The position numbers and the translations under genes were made by a program. DNA of 64,000 nucleotides from Liolophura sinensis (Eukaryota > Mollusca > Polyplacophora > Chitonida > Chitonidae), in the NCBI RefSeq assembly GCF_032854445.1, contig NC_088304.1, forward strand, positions 36,281,108 to 36,345,107. The letters run 5' to 3'. Shown in pieces: positions 1 to 12,359 of this stretch; within the stretch, counting starts at the first letter, position 1; every line of letters starts with the position of its first letter. The notes beneath the pieces were generated by a model, which worked only from the letters and a program-made list of their open reading frames with translations, did not search any database and was not told the DNA's origin.

Positions 1-34
1 GTAGCGCTGATCGGTTTTATTACACACCCAAACT

Positions 35-162
35 GGGGGCCTCTGTGGCTCAGTCGGTTAGCGCAGCGTAATGACCCAAGAGCCTCTCGCCAATGCGATC
101 CCCGTCAGTTAAAGTACAGCTCATGCTGGCTTCCTCCCGCTCCGGCCGAACGTGGGAAGGTC
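35..162 (+). repeat. SINE-A copy (tRNA-derived), 5' part
   Basis: tRNA-like head with the A-box region (gtggctcagtcggttagcgc), then the family's gcagcgtaatgaccca and gctggcttcctc blocks. The 3' half is missing. SINE-A recurs 13 times in the window. Confidence 0.8.
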
Positions 163-384
163 AGGAGAAAGGAGAAAAAGATTATACAACTTGAGCCCCT
201 GTGTTACGATGGGTATTACTTTCGTTTTACTTTCCGAATTATTCGCCAAAGGCTCGTGATTCAGAAAATCAATAGAATGGAGTCTTATCCATCGTAACAG
301 TTTTTAACCGCCACGTGCATGTACCATTTTAAAATTGAAAACATGTCAACATTATAACATTTACAGTTATATGCGAGCCCTTAC

Positions 385-3300
385 CATGAAAACCGCCTGG
401 TGCACCAAGGAATGGGTTGTTATTTATTGTAGCATAGAATGTCTCATCTGGAATCTGGGTGCCCCTTAACCACTCCAAAAACACCTGAGTCTTCCTGTCC
501 TCAAAAATAAACTGGACAAAGTCTCTCGAAGCAGCTATGTGAATAGGCCCCTTCATCAGAGTAAGGTTAAACGGTGGTGGTCCCTTTTTCATTACTCGTC
601 TCTGATCAAACCTGTTACATGAAAAATAAAATAGTCTGTTATGGCCATACACAATGGGAAAACATAGATATTCGTAAGAAAATTTGCCACGTCACCCGAG
701 GCAATGGGTTTTGACAGTAGAACCCGAGCTTATAGACTTTAACATTACAAATTAGAAAAGGTGTTCTGGCTGCATTTTCCTCGCAATAATGTACACTTCC
801 AAAATATCCATGTAAAGAGTTGTGTACTGTTACGTGTCACTGACTAAATGCAATTTTGCTATCGAGTATGACTGATTTTACAGAGAGCTGAATATAGGCG
901 ACTCTTTTAAAGAAACAGACTATTAACCATTAGCTCCTTGCAGAACAGAGAAATCTTACTAGAAAATGCAAGAAGTTTGCTATCCATTAGATCAGCTTCT
1001 CGTTGCAGAAATACAAGTTAAAACTCATAAAACTACCGGTTTGTACAGGTATCTGAAATTTTTATTCATGAAACTGACGTATTGCCATGTTTATGTTGTC
1101 TTAGTATATTTACGAGGTCATGCCCTACACTGGTTCATCTTTAGGTGTCAAAATTTTGAAATCCCAAATAGTAACATGGGCATTACTCTTGATTGCAAGT
1201 CTGAGTGCAAGACAGCATCGAGTTTAGTACCGATGATGGGAATTTTTTTCCTTATATAGACCAAACTTTCAAACTGCAATGCGTTTATGTTCTTATACAA
1301 TATGTACGTGGAATTTTAAACACATATGAAATATTGCTTTCATACCAAATATATAGCAATTGGATACCTTCAGGAAAAAAAGGAGAGTTATTACACAAAC
1401 GTGCTGGTCACTTATAATTAACTTTGTGAAATCTATATGTTTTTAATCGGTTAAATTTAACTTGCTCTTTCGAAGATTGTAATATCTGGAGGATATTATC
1501 CATTTACACCATGATACCACAGCTTCAGAGAATACCAATGTCATTTTACAAGGCCTAGAACGAAATTATTGATTTACACTTAGGTTTTGTTATCTTTACT
1601 TTTCCTAAAAATGTGGCTAAAGCCAATATTAAACACTATGTGGCACAACCTGTTCCTCAGTACAACCTTTTTCATACAAGAGAATCCCAGAAAGCCTTTT
1701 TCCAAACTATTTTCACAACATTTGCAGCCAGCGAAAGGCTCTGTGGACAAGACAGAACCCACAGATTAAGGCTCATTATGCTTAATAGGTAAAGAAAACA
1801 ATAAAATGAAATCAGCATCCCTGCAACAAGACCGGAGAAAACTATATTTGCACATTGTAAGCTGGGGTTGTTAGAAACATATTTGTAACGTCACAACTTT
1901 TTCTACACCGTTCTTTGAGATATGCATAAAATTCGTTTGAACAGTTCTGAATGATTCAATGTGTATGGTTTATTGCAACATCAACAACACTTCAGCCATA
2001 TTATGGTGGAAGTATGTTTAATCCACGAAGTAGTGAATGGTTTTAGTTGTCGTAATAAGTACATTCAATCCCAAATAAAATAAACCCTTAAAACCAGTTA
2101 ACCAGAACTTAAACATTGATTAAAATAAAAAAAAAAACACAACATTTTATGATAAATGCATAATCTGGAAAGACCAGGATAATAGCCCTGGCCTACACCA
2201 AGAAGATAGAAGAAGAGGATTGAAAACAGAGAGAACTCGCTATTCTAATACAGTTATCGGGAGACACAGGAGCTATCTCATCCAGCTTGAGGTTAGCCGC
2301 CACAATAAGCTCCCATACATGAAGACAAAAGGAAGGATTCTTATTAGGACTTTTACTAAAATTACCTACATATTATGGGTTGAAAACACAGTCGTTCGTT
2401 AAATCAACTTTAAATTTTATAGCACATTGAAGGCTGATCTTTACACGCCTGATATAAAATGAATCCATGTTTCGAAACGGACGTTCATATACCACCTGTC
2501 AACCAATATGGTCAACAAACTACATATTGTTCAGCAAACCACCAAAGTCCCAAGAAAGTAATTAAAGCACAAAATCAGGACGGAAAATTAAGTCATGAAA
2601 AGGGAAGCAGTCAACAGTTTTCAGTGATGCTAGAAAGACGCAAGGGATGTAGCAGACGAAGGAGTGAAATCAGTATTCATATTGCGCGCCATAGTAGAAA
2701 ATAAGTTGTCGATAATGAAATATTTATCTTAGTTGCAACTGTTCCTATATCCAACGTGTTGATCTAACACGATGAATATATGCACGAAGACGCGAGTTAA
2801 GCAGGACACAACCATGAAGCAGAGCGCCAGAGATTCTCGACCTTCAGTTATTACGTACAAGAGAATTATACTGATTGTAAGAAACTTGGAGTGAAGGTGA
2901 TCGATGCAATAATGTTAACCGACTAACTTTTGCGGCAATAACTTGAGACGCTGATAGAAATCGTCAAGCAACACACAGGATCTAACAATATATATGGGAG
3001 ATATGTACACGCCATATCGATGTATTGGTTCCAAGCAAGGTTGATCGAAACTATACTCTTTGTCGTAAAGTCTGCGATGGCGAAAAACTGGCTCACTGTT
3101 TACGTGTGAACATTTGCCAACTATCTTACTATCGTTCGAGAACTGATTTTGCTCCCTGTGTTGTACATCTTTTACTTTTCTTGTACAAATATAAGTCCAG
3201 AGAAGCTAAACCATCTGGAAAGTGTGGTTTACTTAAAATCCAAAGAGATTGAATACATATTTTTCACATCCTTTGTTATATATGGATTGCTTAAAGCTAA

Positions 3301-6300
3301 CAGATTATCAATATACCGTATACTAATTGAGGAAGATCGGACCTGGTGATGATTACTGAATAATAGTTTTTGCATATAGTCGTATTCATACGAGAACAGG
3401 TATAGTTCAGCCAAAATAAAATATGCACTGTTGATATATGATTTCTCCGAATTTCACATAGATGTGAAACTCGATGAACGAGGAAACATCCCATGAATAG
3501 TAATCCTTGTATGTCGTGGAACTAAAGAAGGTTTTGTTGCTTTTGACGTTAATGTAGTGGTGACCAGTTTTATTAAACACCTATACTATTAGTGAAGAAG
3601 TTCAATTAAATCTGCGTGATGAATTGTTGTATAGAGAGTTGAGAAATCCCAAGTAGATGTGTCCTTGTACGGCACATGTCTTTGAACGTCTAGGTCTTCT
3701 CTCAGAAGTTTAGAGCGCTAAGTATCCACCTACAGTTGACGCCTAAAAGTTTGGCAATTGCAGAACTAAAATTCCAGTAGTGCTTTCGTTAAGAAAGCAG
3801 ATACAATACTGATGGTACAGCTTTTCTATCCCGCAATAAAGCGAGCTCTGTATGGGAATTTATGCTTTTTGTTCCCTTTGGTGTACATCCATTAACGTTG
3901 TGGTGCATGTATGTTGGTGTTATGGAAACGCACAGGTATTCTCTGTTAAGAAAGGACTTACGTTTTTTAAATAGTTCCTCCAGAGTATATGTCGTTATGG
4001 AATACGTTGATGTTGCGACTGCGGTGATATTAAACCCCTCCACAAGAACCTGACAGCAATAATTCTTGCAGACAAATATACTATTACAAGGAGCTTTGTC
4101 CACAAAAGAGAAAAGAGAAACGTATTTTCTCTGACGGTATCTTTCGCATAGCAGGATTCTTCAGGCATTGTTTGGCTGTCACATGAGCTCGCGCGGAGTA
4201 TCAAGAACTGAAGGTTCTACCGCCGGCCGTTTGGATCATATTTTTGGCAAAGTTTCCATGCGCCGAAAGGAGGATTTTGTTATTGGCGCTCATATTTACG
4301 TTTCTCGGTTCTCTGTTCTTCGGACCCCTTCAGGGGGCGTGGCTCCCCAAGAAAACCGTCTATATTTATTAACTGTGGTATCATTCAGGAGGCGTGGCTC
4401 CCCAAGAAAACCATCTATATTTATTAACTGTGGTATCATTCAGGGGGCGTGGCTCCCCAAGAAAACCATCTATATTTATTAACTGTGGTATCATTCAGGG
4501 GGCGTGGCTCCCCAAGAAAACCATCTATATTTATTAACTGTGGTATCATTCAGAGCGTGTGGATCCCCAAGAAAACCATTTCTATGTAGTAAATGTGGTG
4601 ACACATGAATTGGGAATAAAACAATGAACTGGAACTATAACATGAATGATGTTCAAGTCATGTGTGCAATTGTAGAGGAAGATGACAGTACTTCTTGCAG
4701 CGCTTGACGAAAAACTTGAAGAAAACCACATTGGGTATGAGACAGTGAAATGTTGGTTTCAAGAAGCCAAACAAATCTCACATTTATCATCCGTTTCACA
4801 GTCTTACAGACAACTGGTAAGAGCAGTTGGACAATAATTAGGCATATCAGTATGAACCCTATGAGAGAGCGATAGCTCTACTCCATGGTATTTCTGTAGG
4901 TGTGGGTGGAGGAAAGGGGGTATGATACTCATTCTGGGTAGATGGTGTGGAGTAGGGTATGCTTTCCCTTTGGGGGGCGGGGCGGGTCCTGTTTCCCTAG
5001 GGTTTAGGTGTAATCCTTACCGGTTTTGCGAAACGGGAGGGGATATAATGCTCAATCTGGGTGGGTGGTCTGGAGTAAGGTATGTTGTCCATTGAGGTAG
5101 GGGCTTGTGCTGTTCCCCTGGGGTTTTAGGCGTAATCCTTACCGTTTTTGCGAACCGGGATAATATGCGCCTTGTTCCATGACGTTGATAAATTACCAGT
5201 TATCAGAATATTAAGTACGCAGAAAAGCAGAAATTTCAAAGGCCACCGTCCGCGAATGGGTGCAGATTTGATCATGGCTGTTATGTTGTGGCAAGTATAG
5301 TGGCGCGTACCCCGAAATGCGAATGTCGCTTATTCTTTTAACAGTTACACAGTGAACAATAAATTACATTCTGTTATATGCACACTGATTTTTTTATACA
5401 AGGAACAGAAGAATAGCAATTTTCATAATAGCTTAATCCACCGTGTATCCATGCCTCTTTTCTATGTATTCTACCCATTGATTTATTATCTCCATGTATG
5501 AAAACTCTATCGATCGACGTGGGAAATATTCTAATGATACCACAACACAACCTAACACTAAATACAATACATGACACTTGAAACTGGGCTTTAAATATGT
5601 GCTGAGGCTGTAAAGGCCGCTGATAGCGTTTGCGTTCTTCATCGGCTGAATGCATGAAGAGAGCAATCAGGCTATTCTGAAAGTTGTTACTCTTCTCTCC
5701 CTGGTATACGAAAATCGTTAGGGGGTAACAGTATGGTATTGTGGTGAATGTGGTGACGAAATCCACTGTTAAGTGTCGTTAACATACATGTATCGCTTGT
5801 AGAGATGTTTAAAACGCTCACTCGTTGCATCTGTTTTGCCTTTCATTAAACGACATAGCCAGTTTCAATCCAGCTCTCACTCTTTCGGCTGCGACTTTAA
5901 ACCAGGAGCTCACACTTAATCACAGTCATATGAATGAAAAATGCTGAGTATAGCGTTAAACAAGCACCAGTCAAATTAATAAACACGTTATTTAGAACTG
6001 TCCAACTATCAACCATTTCACCGGCCAATATTCGAATTCGCTCAACAGCAAAAGGAGTTTATATCATAACGTTAAATGATTCTGGAGTATATTATATAGG
6101 TACCAGTTTGTGGAGTCTCTACGAACAGCATTGCTTTCCCATGTGTTTCTGTTTTTATAGGTAGATTGTGTGCATTTACACTTGGCAATGTTGTCTTACA
6201 ATTAAATCAATTCTCAACACCAGTTGGACGCTGTCATAATACACATTTTATGATAATGCAACTTGCGCAATTTTCCAATCCACCCGGCCTTATTCCACTT

Positions 6301-7848
6301 CTTAAACCTACCCTTAGGTAAGCCCCACTCACTCCAGCAAATCTGGCGCTGGTATGTTACTTCATCTCCAGGTATTGAACCGTCTAATTTCAGTAATAAC
6401 GTTTTCCACAATTTTGTTTCACACAAGCTATATGCGCACACCATCCCTGGTATAACCGCAAAGATATACCTGAAATATTGTTTCATCTAGCTTTTCCCGC
6501 TTTTAATAATTCGGGACCATATACTTAAGAGCTGCGAATCACCATTCACTTAATAATAATTATAAAGCGGGGGTCAGTTTCTCGCTACAAGGCAATATTA
6601 GACAAGGCAACCCTTGGCATTGCTTTCATGTTATTGTTTGTTAAAGGTTACATGAATCGGCTTGTGTTAAAATCTTAATATGGAGTTTAGGACTTCTCCT
6701 AATATACAAACGTACAACAAAAGGCTTGTCAGACTTTAAAATATGCGAGTAAAAATTTCTTGAAACTAGATTTTTCCATTCAATCAGCCTGCAGTTGTCA
6801 AGAAATTTTTTGGGGACGAAAATCCAAATTGAGGGGCGCTCATCTGGTCCCGGGTTTCCGGTCTGTTAATCGATGACGTCGTTTCCGAAACATGACGGAA
6901 AACATGCATAAAACAAAATTTAGTTTTTATCTTTTTTGCCACAACTTCAAAACCACAGCTCATGCTGTACATATCCTTTTTATGCTTCCACAAAACACAG
7001 CAAGTAATTTCAGACAAGTGACAATTACCAAAACTTCTGTTTGCTTTTATGAAACCGCCAATTCAGAGACTGTAGCCTCTCATACAAAACATGGTAGTAT
7101 TAGTTTTCAGTACTTACTTTCCGGAAGTCCCTCTGATATCGTTGGCCCCTTTATATGCCGTGAGAATTTCGACCAATTCTTTGTTCGTTTTCAGCGGAAA
7201 CTCTTGTCCTGTCAAATTGATGAAGTACCTCCACTTAAACCTCAGCAGATCTTTCATACAGATTAGGTCGGCTTCAAGGACAGAAAAAGAACCCCAGCTC
7301 ACTGCCACTGAGCGAGACGACAGAAACACATTAGGAAAACAGGTTAATAAAGTCCTTAATGACTGATGAAAGTCATTCCCCGATTCCGCATCGGCGTGAA
7401 CGCAGTAAACGTTTTGAGGGCGGTATATTGCCCTCAAAAGCCTCTCAAATCTGTCCAATTCCGTGTAAATGATAATTCCAAAAGCGATTGGAAAGTCTCT
7501 CTCCTCGTCCGTTAAACTAGAGGTAATATAGCCTCGACTGGCCAGAAAATAATAACATGACTCTGTTGCACAAGACAGAAATGATTCTAGTTTGCCTTTA
7601 TAAACGTCAGTGTAGTGTGCAATCTTCTCCAACGCTCTAGATATCTCGGAAGAATTATTTTCCACAATCGCCGAACAGTTAATGCCTTTCACAGTAAACT
7701 GGGATTTCGTTGGCACAGATCTCTTATTAGGTACATTATGTAGAGATGTTAAATTTCCTTGAAAACTGCTAATATACATGGTAAATATGATTTCCAGAAC
7801 AGCAAGCCCAAATAGAAGCATGACTAATTCCACAGCTCTGCAATACAT
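385..7848 (-). CDS. Core-2/I-branching beta-1,6-N-acetylglucosaminyltransferase (GCNT-like), 3' end outside window
   Basis: Type II Golgi glycosyltransferase of family GT14, expected to add beta-1,6-GlcNAc branches to O-glycan cores or polylactosamine. Two exons are visible. Exon 7118-7848 encodes a short cytoplasmic tail, a signal-anchor helix (about residues 7-27, VELVMLLFGLAVLEIIF) and the stem plus catalytic start, with family hallmarks FPIAFGIIIY, LLRAIYRPQNVYCVH and YFINLTGQEFPLKTN. It ends at a clean gtaagt donor. Exon 385-611 follows a cag acceptor and joins in phase (2+1), giving PPFNLTLMKG and then IPDETFYAT, which matches the family segment carrying the catalytic Glu. It ends at a gtaagg donor. 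About 319 residues are visible of the roughly 420-440 usual for the family, so the C-terminal exon must lie left of base 1. The ATG at 7848 is used. A plausible acceptor (tgtattgcag) overlaps it, so the exon could be internal with translation from Met10 (7821). The 6.5-kb intron holds repeats. Confidence 0.88.
660..2450. other. Intronic/intergenic AT-rich DNA, nothing recognised
   Basis: Lies in the long intron of the GCNT-like gene (612-7117). Only short open frames are present and none shows family motifs. A (tagtatttg-like) AT-rich character prevails and I see no clear repeat family here. Confidence 0.5.
2455..4103 (-). mobile_element. Penelope-like (or related) RT element, degenerate copy 1
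   Basis: Read on the minus strand the order is that of an RT polyprotein. The N-terminal part is at 4103-3789 (DKAPCNSIFVCKN, TYTLEELFKKRKSFL). The RT core lies around 3490-3229, with AELYLFSYEYDYMQKLL and RYIDNLLALSNPY, the latter being the YxDD box with its second Asp replaced. A C-terminal tail and a 3' noncoding block (about 2700-2460) follow, and the latter is also found at 55250-55540 in the same relative place. Several stops and frame changes make it non-functional. It is inserted in the GCNT intron in the same orientation as the gene. Assignment to Penelope-like elements rather than another non-LTR RT group is tentative; I see no GIY-YIG endonuclease. Confidence 0.7.
4331..4605. repeat. 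55-bp tandem repeat (minisatellite), about 5 units
   Basis: Units start at 4331, 4386, 4441, 4496 and 4551, exactly 55 bp apart. The first four are near identical (ggcgtggctccccaagaaaa core, then ctatatttattaactgtgg). The fifth is diverged and runs out at about 4605. The period is not a multiple of three, so the open frame across it is accidental. It lies in the GCNT intron. Confidence 0.95.
4911..5160. repeat. 123-bp diverged tandem duplication, G-rich
   Basis: Two units (about 4911-5034 and 5035-5160) share the blocks ctgggtrgatggt, ggagtagggtatg and taatccttaccg followed by ttttgcgaa, at an offset of 122-123 bp. G-rich runs (gggggcggggcggg) occur in the first. Noncoding, in the GCNT intron. 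Confidence 0.8.
5165..7090. other. Intronic DNA without recognised features
   Basis: Part of the GCNT intron. The longest frames here (5374-5766 and 6214-6486, minus) show no conserved motif, no splice-supported structure and no repeat homology elsewhere in the window. Confidence 0.45.
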
Positions 7849-8242
7849 AATGTGAGAATAAAATATAGCTTCAAGGGGTGTAGGATATCTGATTGCATAT
7901 AAGGATAGACACGCCGTCTTTATATAGATGCGGCAGAAAGGAAGTATCTGTCAATGAAAGTAAATACATTTGTCAAGATCGATTCCTGGCCGCATTGAAA
8001 AACAAATATCGACACAAAGCGCGGCCGTCTGTCCATAATGTATATTGTACACGTCGCACATTGTGGTCGTTGATGTAAATACATAACTCATCGTTGAAAC
8101 TTGTACTACAAGTAAAAAATACAGGCGACAGCTACGTATATACACATAGGTGTTTCACTATTGATAATGCTTTGATGCTGCACATCGCGTCTGCACTAAT
8201 GAAAACAAAAATCATGTTACAAACACAAAGCCGCACGCTTCG

Positions 8243-8393
8243 ATGAAAGGGTGTTGAAAGGGCGTAAAGTACTGGAAAACACCCTTTGCAAAAATATATA
8301 CACCCTTTAAGGGATTATTAGGGTGTCAAAAGGGTTAAACCCCCCAAAAAGGGTGTATGTCCAAGTTAGGGTGTTCAAAGGGTAATCGTGCTG

Positions 8394-8395
<2 letters not shown>
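8243..8395. repeat. Cluster of direct and inverted AGGGTGT/ACACCCT words
   Basis: Words such as aagggtgt and acaccctt occur at least seven times in about 150 bp in both orientations (e.g. gaaagggtgttgaaaggg, acaccctttgca, gggtgtcaaaagggt, aaagggtgtatg). It abuts the TA tract. Confidence 0.65.

Positions 8396-8396
<1 letters not shown>

Positions 8397-8466
<70 letters not shown>
8397..8466. repeat. (TA)n microsatellite, about 35 dinucleotides
   Basis: An uninterrupted run of alternating ta. Frames through it read as Tyr-Ile repeats and are not genes. Confidence 0.98.
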
Positions 8467-8470
<4 letters not shown>

Positions 8471-9104
8471 CTGGTGACGGAAGTAGGAAGCCCACGCTTC
8501 TCGGTAAGCTGTATTGGCAGACAAGCTAGTGTCATGATCAGTTGAAGGCAATACATTAATTGAGCGCAGACCTGTTAACAATGAGACCCTGCGTTCAAAC
8601 CCGGCTCTCGCCAGCATAGCACCCATTTCAGATAAATAAACAAGTATCTTTAAACCTGGAGAAGATCCATTCAAATGCTGATGAAGAAAATCGAATAATA
8701 AAAATTCAATAGATACAATTCATCTCTGTGGATTTTATTTGGAACAAGAATAAGCCCTTAAAAACACACCGACTATTCCATGATAACGTAATCCAAGTAC
8801 CATTGTACATGCATGATATGTACATATGTATAACTGTTTTGCACATGATTCTAAAGCATAGTACATGTGTAAAATAGTTTTCATCCTTTCATTTTATGTT
8901 AAAACGAATTACACATGACATCCATTCATTTTCTCATGATGACAAATCATTCTAATGGACACAACTGTACAAACGGTTAATACATACTATAGTAATGCGA
9001 TGTTCTTACGCCCTCACGCCATATTTCAAGGGGACAAGAAACCTTTCATTATTATCTTCATAAATTTACAGACCTGTACGCCAGATTTACTTACCATGAT
9101 CAAC

Positions 9105-10590
9105 CTATTGCCAATCGTCAGTAACTTTAACTACGTAAGAATGGCAGTGACTATCAAAGTAGAGCACGCCCACGACCTTGGCGCTAATGAGTTTTCTACT
9201 GCCCCAGTAGAGAATCTGTTTAATGAGCAGAAAAGAGGGAATGTCATCATTGTTTACAGATTTAATGAGAGGTTCCCAAAGTCTGTATTTCCCTCCCTTG
9301 TACAGCAGAGATTTCATTTTGCACATAGTCTTATGGCGGTTAATCCTATTGTCCTCGAGAACGCCAATGACCTGTGGTGAGAGTGTAGATTTCGATGTTG
9401 TTGCCTCACCGGTGACAACATAAGGGTGACCTAACAGTGGACCAGACAGCTGGTAGCTCTCCATAAACTGATGTCTGGTGGCCAAGTGTGAAAAATGTTT
9501 TTGAAATTGTGCAATTTACGTTTCAGCAGTTTGAAATATTGGTGCTTAGACTCAAATCTCATGGCCCAGAATTTCACAAGTGGTTCACACAGCAAAAATA
9601 ACATTGAATGATGTATTAGAAAGTTAATCTGCCTGTAATCTGTACAGTTTCTGTCTGAGAAGACACAACGAAATGTCGAGAGAAAATCGTTTACGAGAAT
9701 TGCAAGATGAAGGATCTGCAACTTTGCAACTACAAACAAATTCACTTGCCATGCGTCATTATTCGGGGGCAAAGAGCTACCAACAAGCAAAAGCAGAATT
9801 CTAAACAAGCACCACTTTTGTTAATCACTGCCATTGATAAGAGCATGGCCGAAAATGTGCCATAGTTAGGCGTTTCTAACCTCTGTCCATTCTTCCATAA
9901 TCAAAACAAAATCAGTGATCAGGCTGTTGATCTCGTCTAATGTGAAGAACTTGGACTAGATGCAGGAGCGGACGAGCTGTTTAAGTGTCAATGGGATAGC
10001 ACCCTCCACTGAGTTCCCCTCTGAGCACCAAGGGGGCTACACACTTCAAACTCGTCCATGTACAGAAGTGTCTGTAGGCGTATCTGTTACTCTTCTAACT
10101 TCTGACACTGTTCTCCGTCAGAAAAATCCATTAACACATGATTAACACGTTGCGGTGAATATCTTACACATGCACTCTCATCTTGTAATATTTGTTGGAG
10201 TACATGTAAAATTGAGATGTATTGGTAAGAGTCTTTGTGGTCCAAATTGACTTGTACTGGGCACACATGTGACAGAGATATATTTTTTCAAATCCTTTGA
10301 GCTGTCCAGCATGTTGAGAACACTTTACAAATTGCTGGCAGACAAAAGTTCTTGTAGTTGGAAATCAGGTGAAAACTCGTACCCTTTCCGTTTAAGTGTT
10401 CAGCAATAGTATGCAAAAGGTTTTCGTTATTTAGTTCAGTGAGCGAAAATATTTCCTCGGCCAGTTCGTTCACAGCAGATTCTGGTAGGCATTTCCTCTC
10501 CTTTGGCTTCAGTAAAAGTAATGCCAGTTGCTTTGTCATCTGTTGGGATGATCCCTCCACGCCCTTTTCGTCTACCTTTGCCCCAATCAA
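9105..10590 (-). pseudogene. CACTA (En/Spm)-like transposon protein remnant
   Basis: Three minus-strand open stretches belong to one decayed protein. The N-terminal part (10590-10288) has KQLALLLLKPKERKCLPES and LTELNNENLLHTIAEHL. The middle (9808-9431) has the INFLIHHSMLFLLCEPLVKF then WAMRFESKHQYFKLL then NFKNIFHT block, which I know from transposon-encoded proteins of cnidarians and molluscs (pattern: HYP..GPL..WCMRFEaKH.fFK...NFKN). The C-terminal part (9485-9105) resumes with ATRHQFMESYQLSGPLLG in another frame, so a frameshift lies near 9480. Membership of the CACTA/En-Spm group is from memory of similar proteins and is uncertain; that it is transposon-derived is more secure. No terminal repeats were found. 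Confidence 0.55.
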
Positions 10591-10629
10591 ATAAATAAAT
10601 AAATATTATAATTTTGTTATATGGCATTG

Positions 10630-12350
10630 CGGTTGCTAAATACTAAAGCCTGTATGCAGGGCTGGCACCTAGTGTTTTAGTGCTGGCTAAATGTCTTTGC
10701 CCGCTTTACTATGTGGGTATGCTCACATACGTTAACACTGATCAGCGGGCTAATGTTTAATGTGCCATCTGTTGCACGGTTTTTAGTTCGTTTATATTTA
10801 GCTCGGTGCCATGCGTTTGGATTTCATAGCACCGCAGATATTTGTGCACTCACTGTGCTTCGGAAAGCTGTTTGTCCCTCTGTGAGAAATTTACTCCATC
10901 TATACCAGATGGAGAGTCTGATTCATTGCCAAATACATTTTGTGTTACAAAGAGCTCGCTATCCGAATCCATATTAAATAGTGACAAATGAAAGAAAGTA
11001 ACCACAGTTTTATATAGTGGCTCCTCATTTGCATATACAAGAATATGACTACATCTCAGAAAGCCGTCAACGCATTGATACTTAAATCCTGATTAGCATT
11101 TACTGCCCAGGTACTTAGATTCTGGCTGACCGGCCATTACATTTATATTTAACGTGAGGACGTGTGTCAATCCACACCAACAATGACATCCCAGTCATTA
11201 TTTTTTTAATCAATGTACAGTTACTCGGGCTTTCTCTGCTACATGATACTATTTTGTATCGTACAAACATGGACCATTTTAATGTTAGTTATATATAATG
11301 ATGCTCATTTATTAACGAAACGGGTTTCTCGGAATTTGACATTTGACTTTTTTTTCACCGGTGGACAGCTGGTGACTTGGATGCTTCGCTTATCAGGCGT
11401 ATTTCACGTGTAAAGTGATGCTAGTGAAACATCTAACTGTAAAAGTGCCGAAAGAGACATTTTAGTAAGCAAGTAAATTCTCATACAAGAACAGAGGTAT
11501 TTCCCAAAAATGAGCGATCGACGGACATGCGTCCAATTTCTTGTTAGACTATGAGGAAAAGTAAGTGTTCGGGCATAAATTAATTTTAGCAGTGTCCAGA
11601 GTGGAAGATTCCATAAAATTGAAGATTTCCTGTTGTGTGGGGAACTGTCTACGGTCCGTTTTCTGAAGGTTTAGAGTATCATTTACTCTGTTCGAAAAAA
11701 CCGACGTACTGTGGCAAAGAACTGAAGATAATAGCGAATAGTTTTCGTTTGGAGCTAATAAGGATGAAAAACCCGATTTCTTCTTGTCAAAATAAGGTTG
11801 ATTGTTTTGTGGGTGCAAATAACAATGTGAGCAAAAAATCCTCAGGGCGTGATCAAGAAAAACTTGACACCGACAGTGTTAAGTGGAAGATTTCCTCAGC
11901 CGTGCCATCTACATCATCCTCCGAATCGTCGCACCGGTGCCAAATCCACGCCGTCTGCTGTCATTCCTTCCTCTTCTCGCCTTTCAGTGACTGACCCTGA
12001 CTTAAAACTATGATATCATCAATCCGTGCACGCTGACACTGATCAACACAGCAAACAGCAACATATTCAGTATCTGTACAATACACACAATTATCATTAA
12101 TATAATTTGTCTGAGGACAAATTTCCTATCGTTTGTTAGTTTGTTGTTAATTCCCATATGATGGACATGGGGTTCTCTTCAAAAACAAGTTCCGTGGTTT
12201 TAAATTGTAAGGTGTATCCGCACTTTAAATAAACCTTTTTCCTTGAAACCTACATTTCCTGCCACAAGGCTATTTGGGTTGCTCTTGGTCTCCCGTGAAA
12301 GGTACCTCCACATTTTAGACTTAAATTTAACATTTGTATTTGAAGACTTC
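10630..12350. other. No confident gene; possible further transposon debris
   Basis: It adjoins the CACTA-like remnant and may contain more of its 5' part, but no frame shows a motif I can name. The frames at 11549-11818 (-) and 11635-11994 (+) overlap each other antisense and neither is supported. Confidence 0.35.
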
Positions 12351-12359
12351 TGCACGTAT

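Noticed and set aside
4168-4482. Open frame on the plus strand across the 55-bp repeats
   Set aside because: The period is not a multiple of three and there is no conserved motif; accidental.
4331-4605. Regular 55-bp units considered as a CRISPR-like array
   Set aside because: There are no unique spacers; the units are contiguous. The context is an animal intron.
5374-5766. 130-codon minus frame in the GCNT intron
   Set aside because: No recognisable motif, no coding-like composition, and inside an intron in the gene's own orientation without splice support.
6214-6490. Overlapping sense and antisense frames
   Set aside because: Mutually exclusive, no homology signal.
8307-8674. Three overlapping open frames rich in Tyr-Ile
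   Set aside because: They are the (TA)n microsatellite read in frame.
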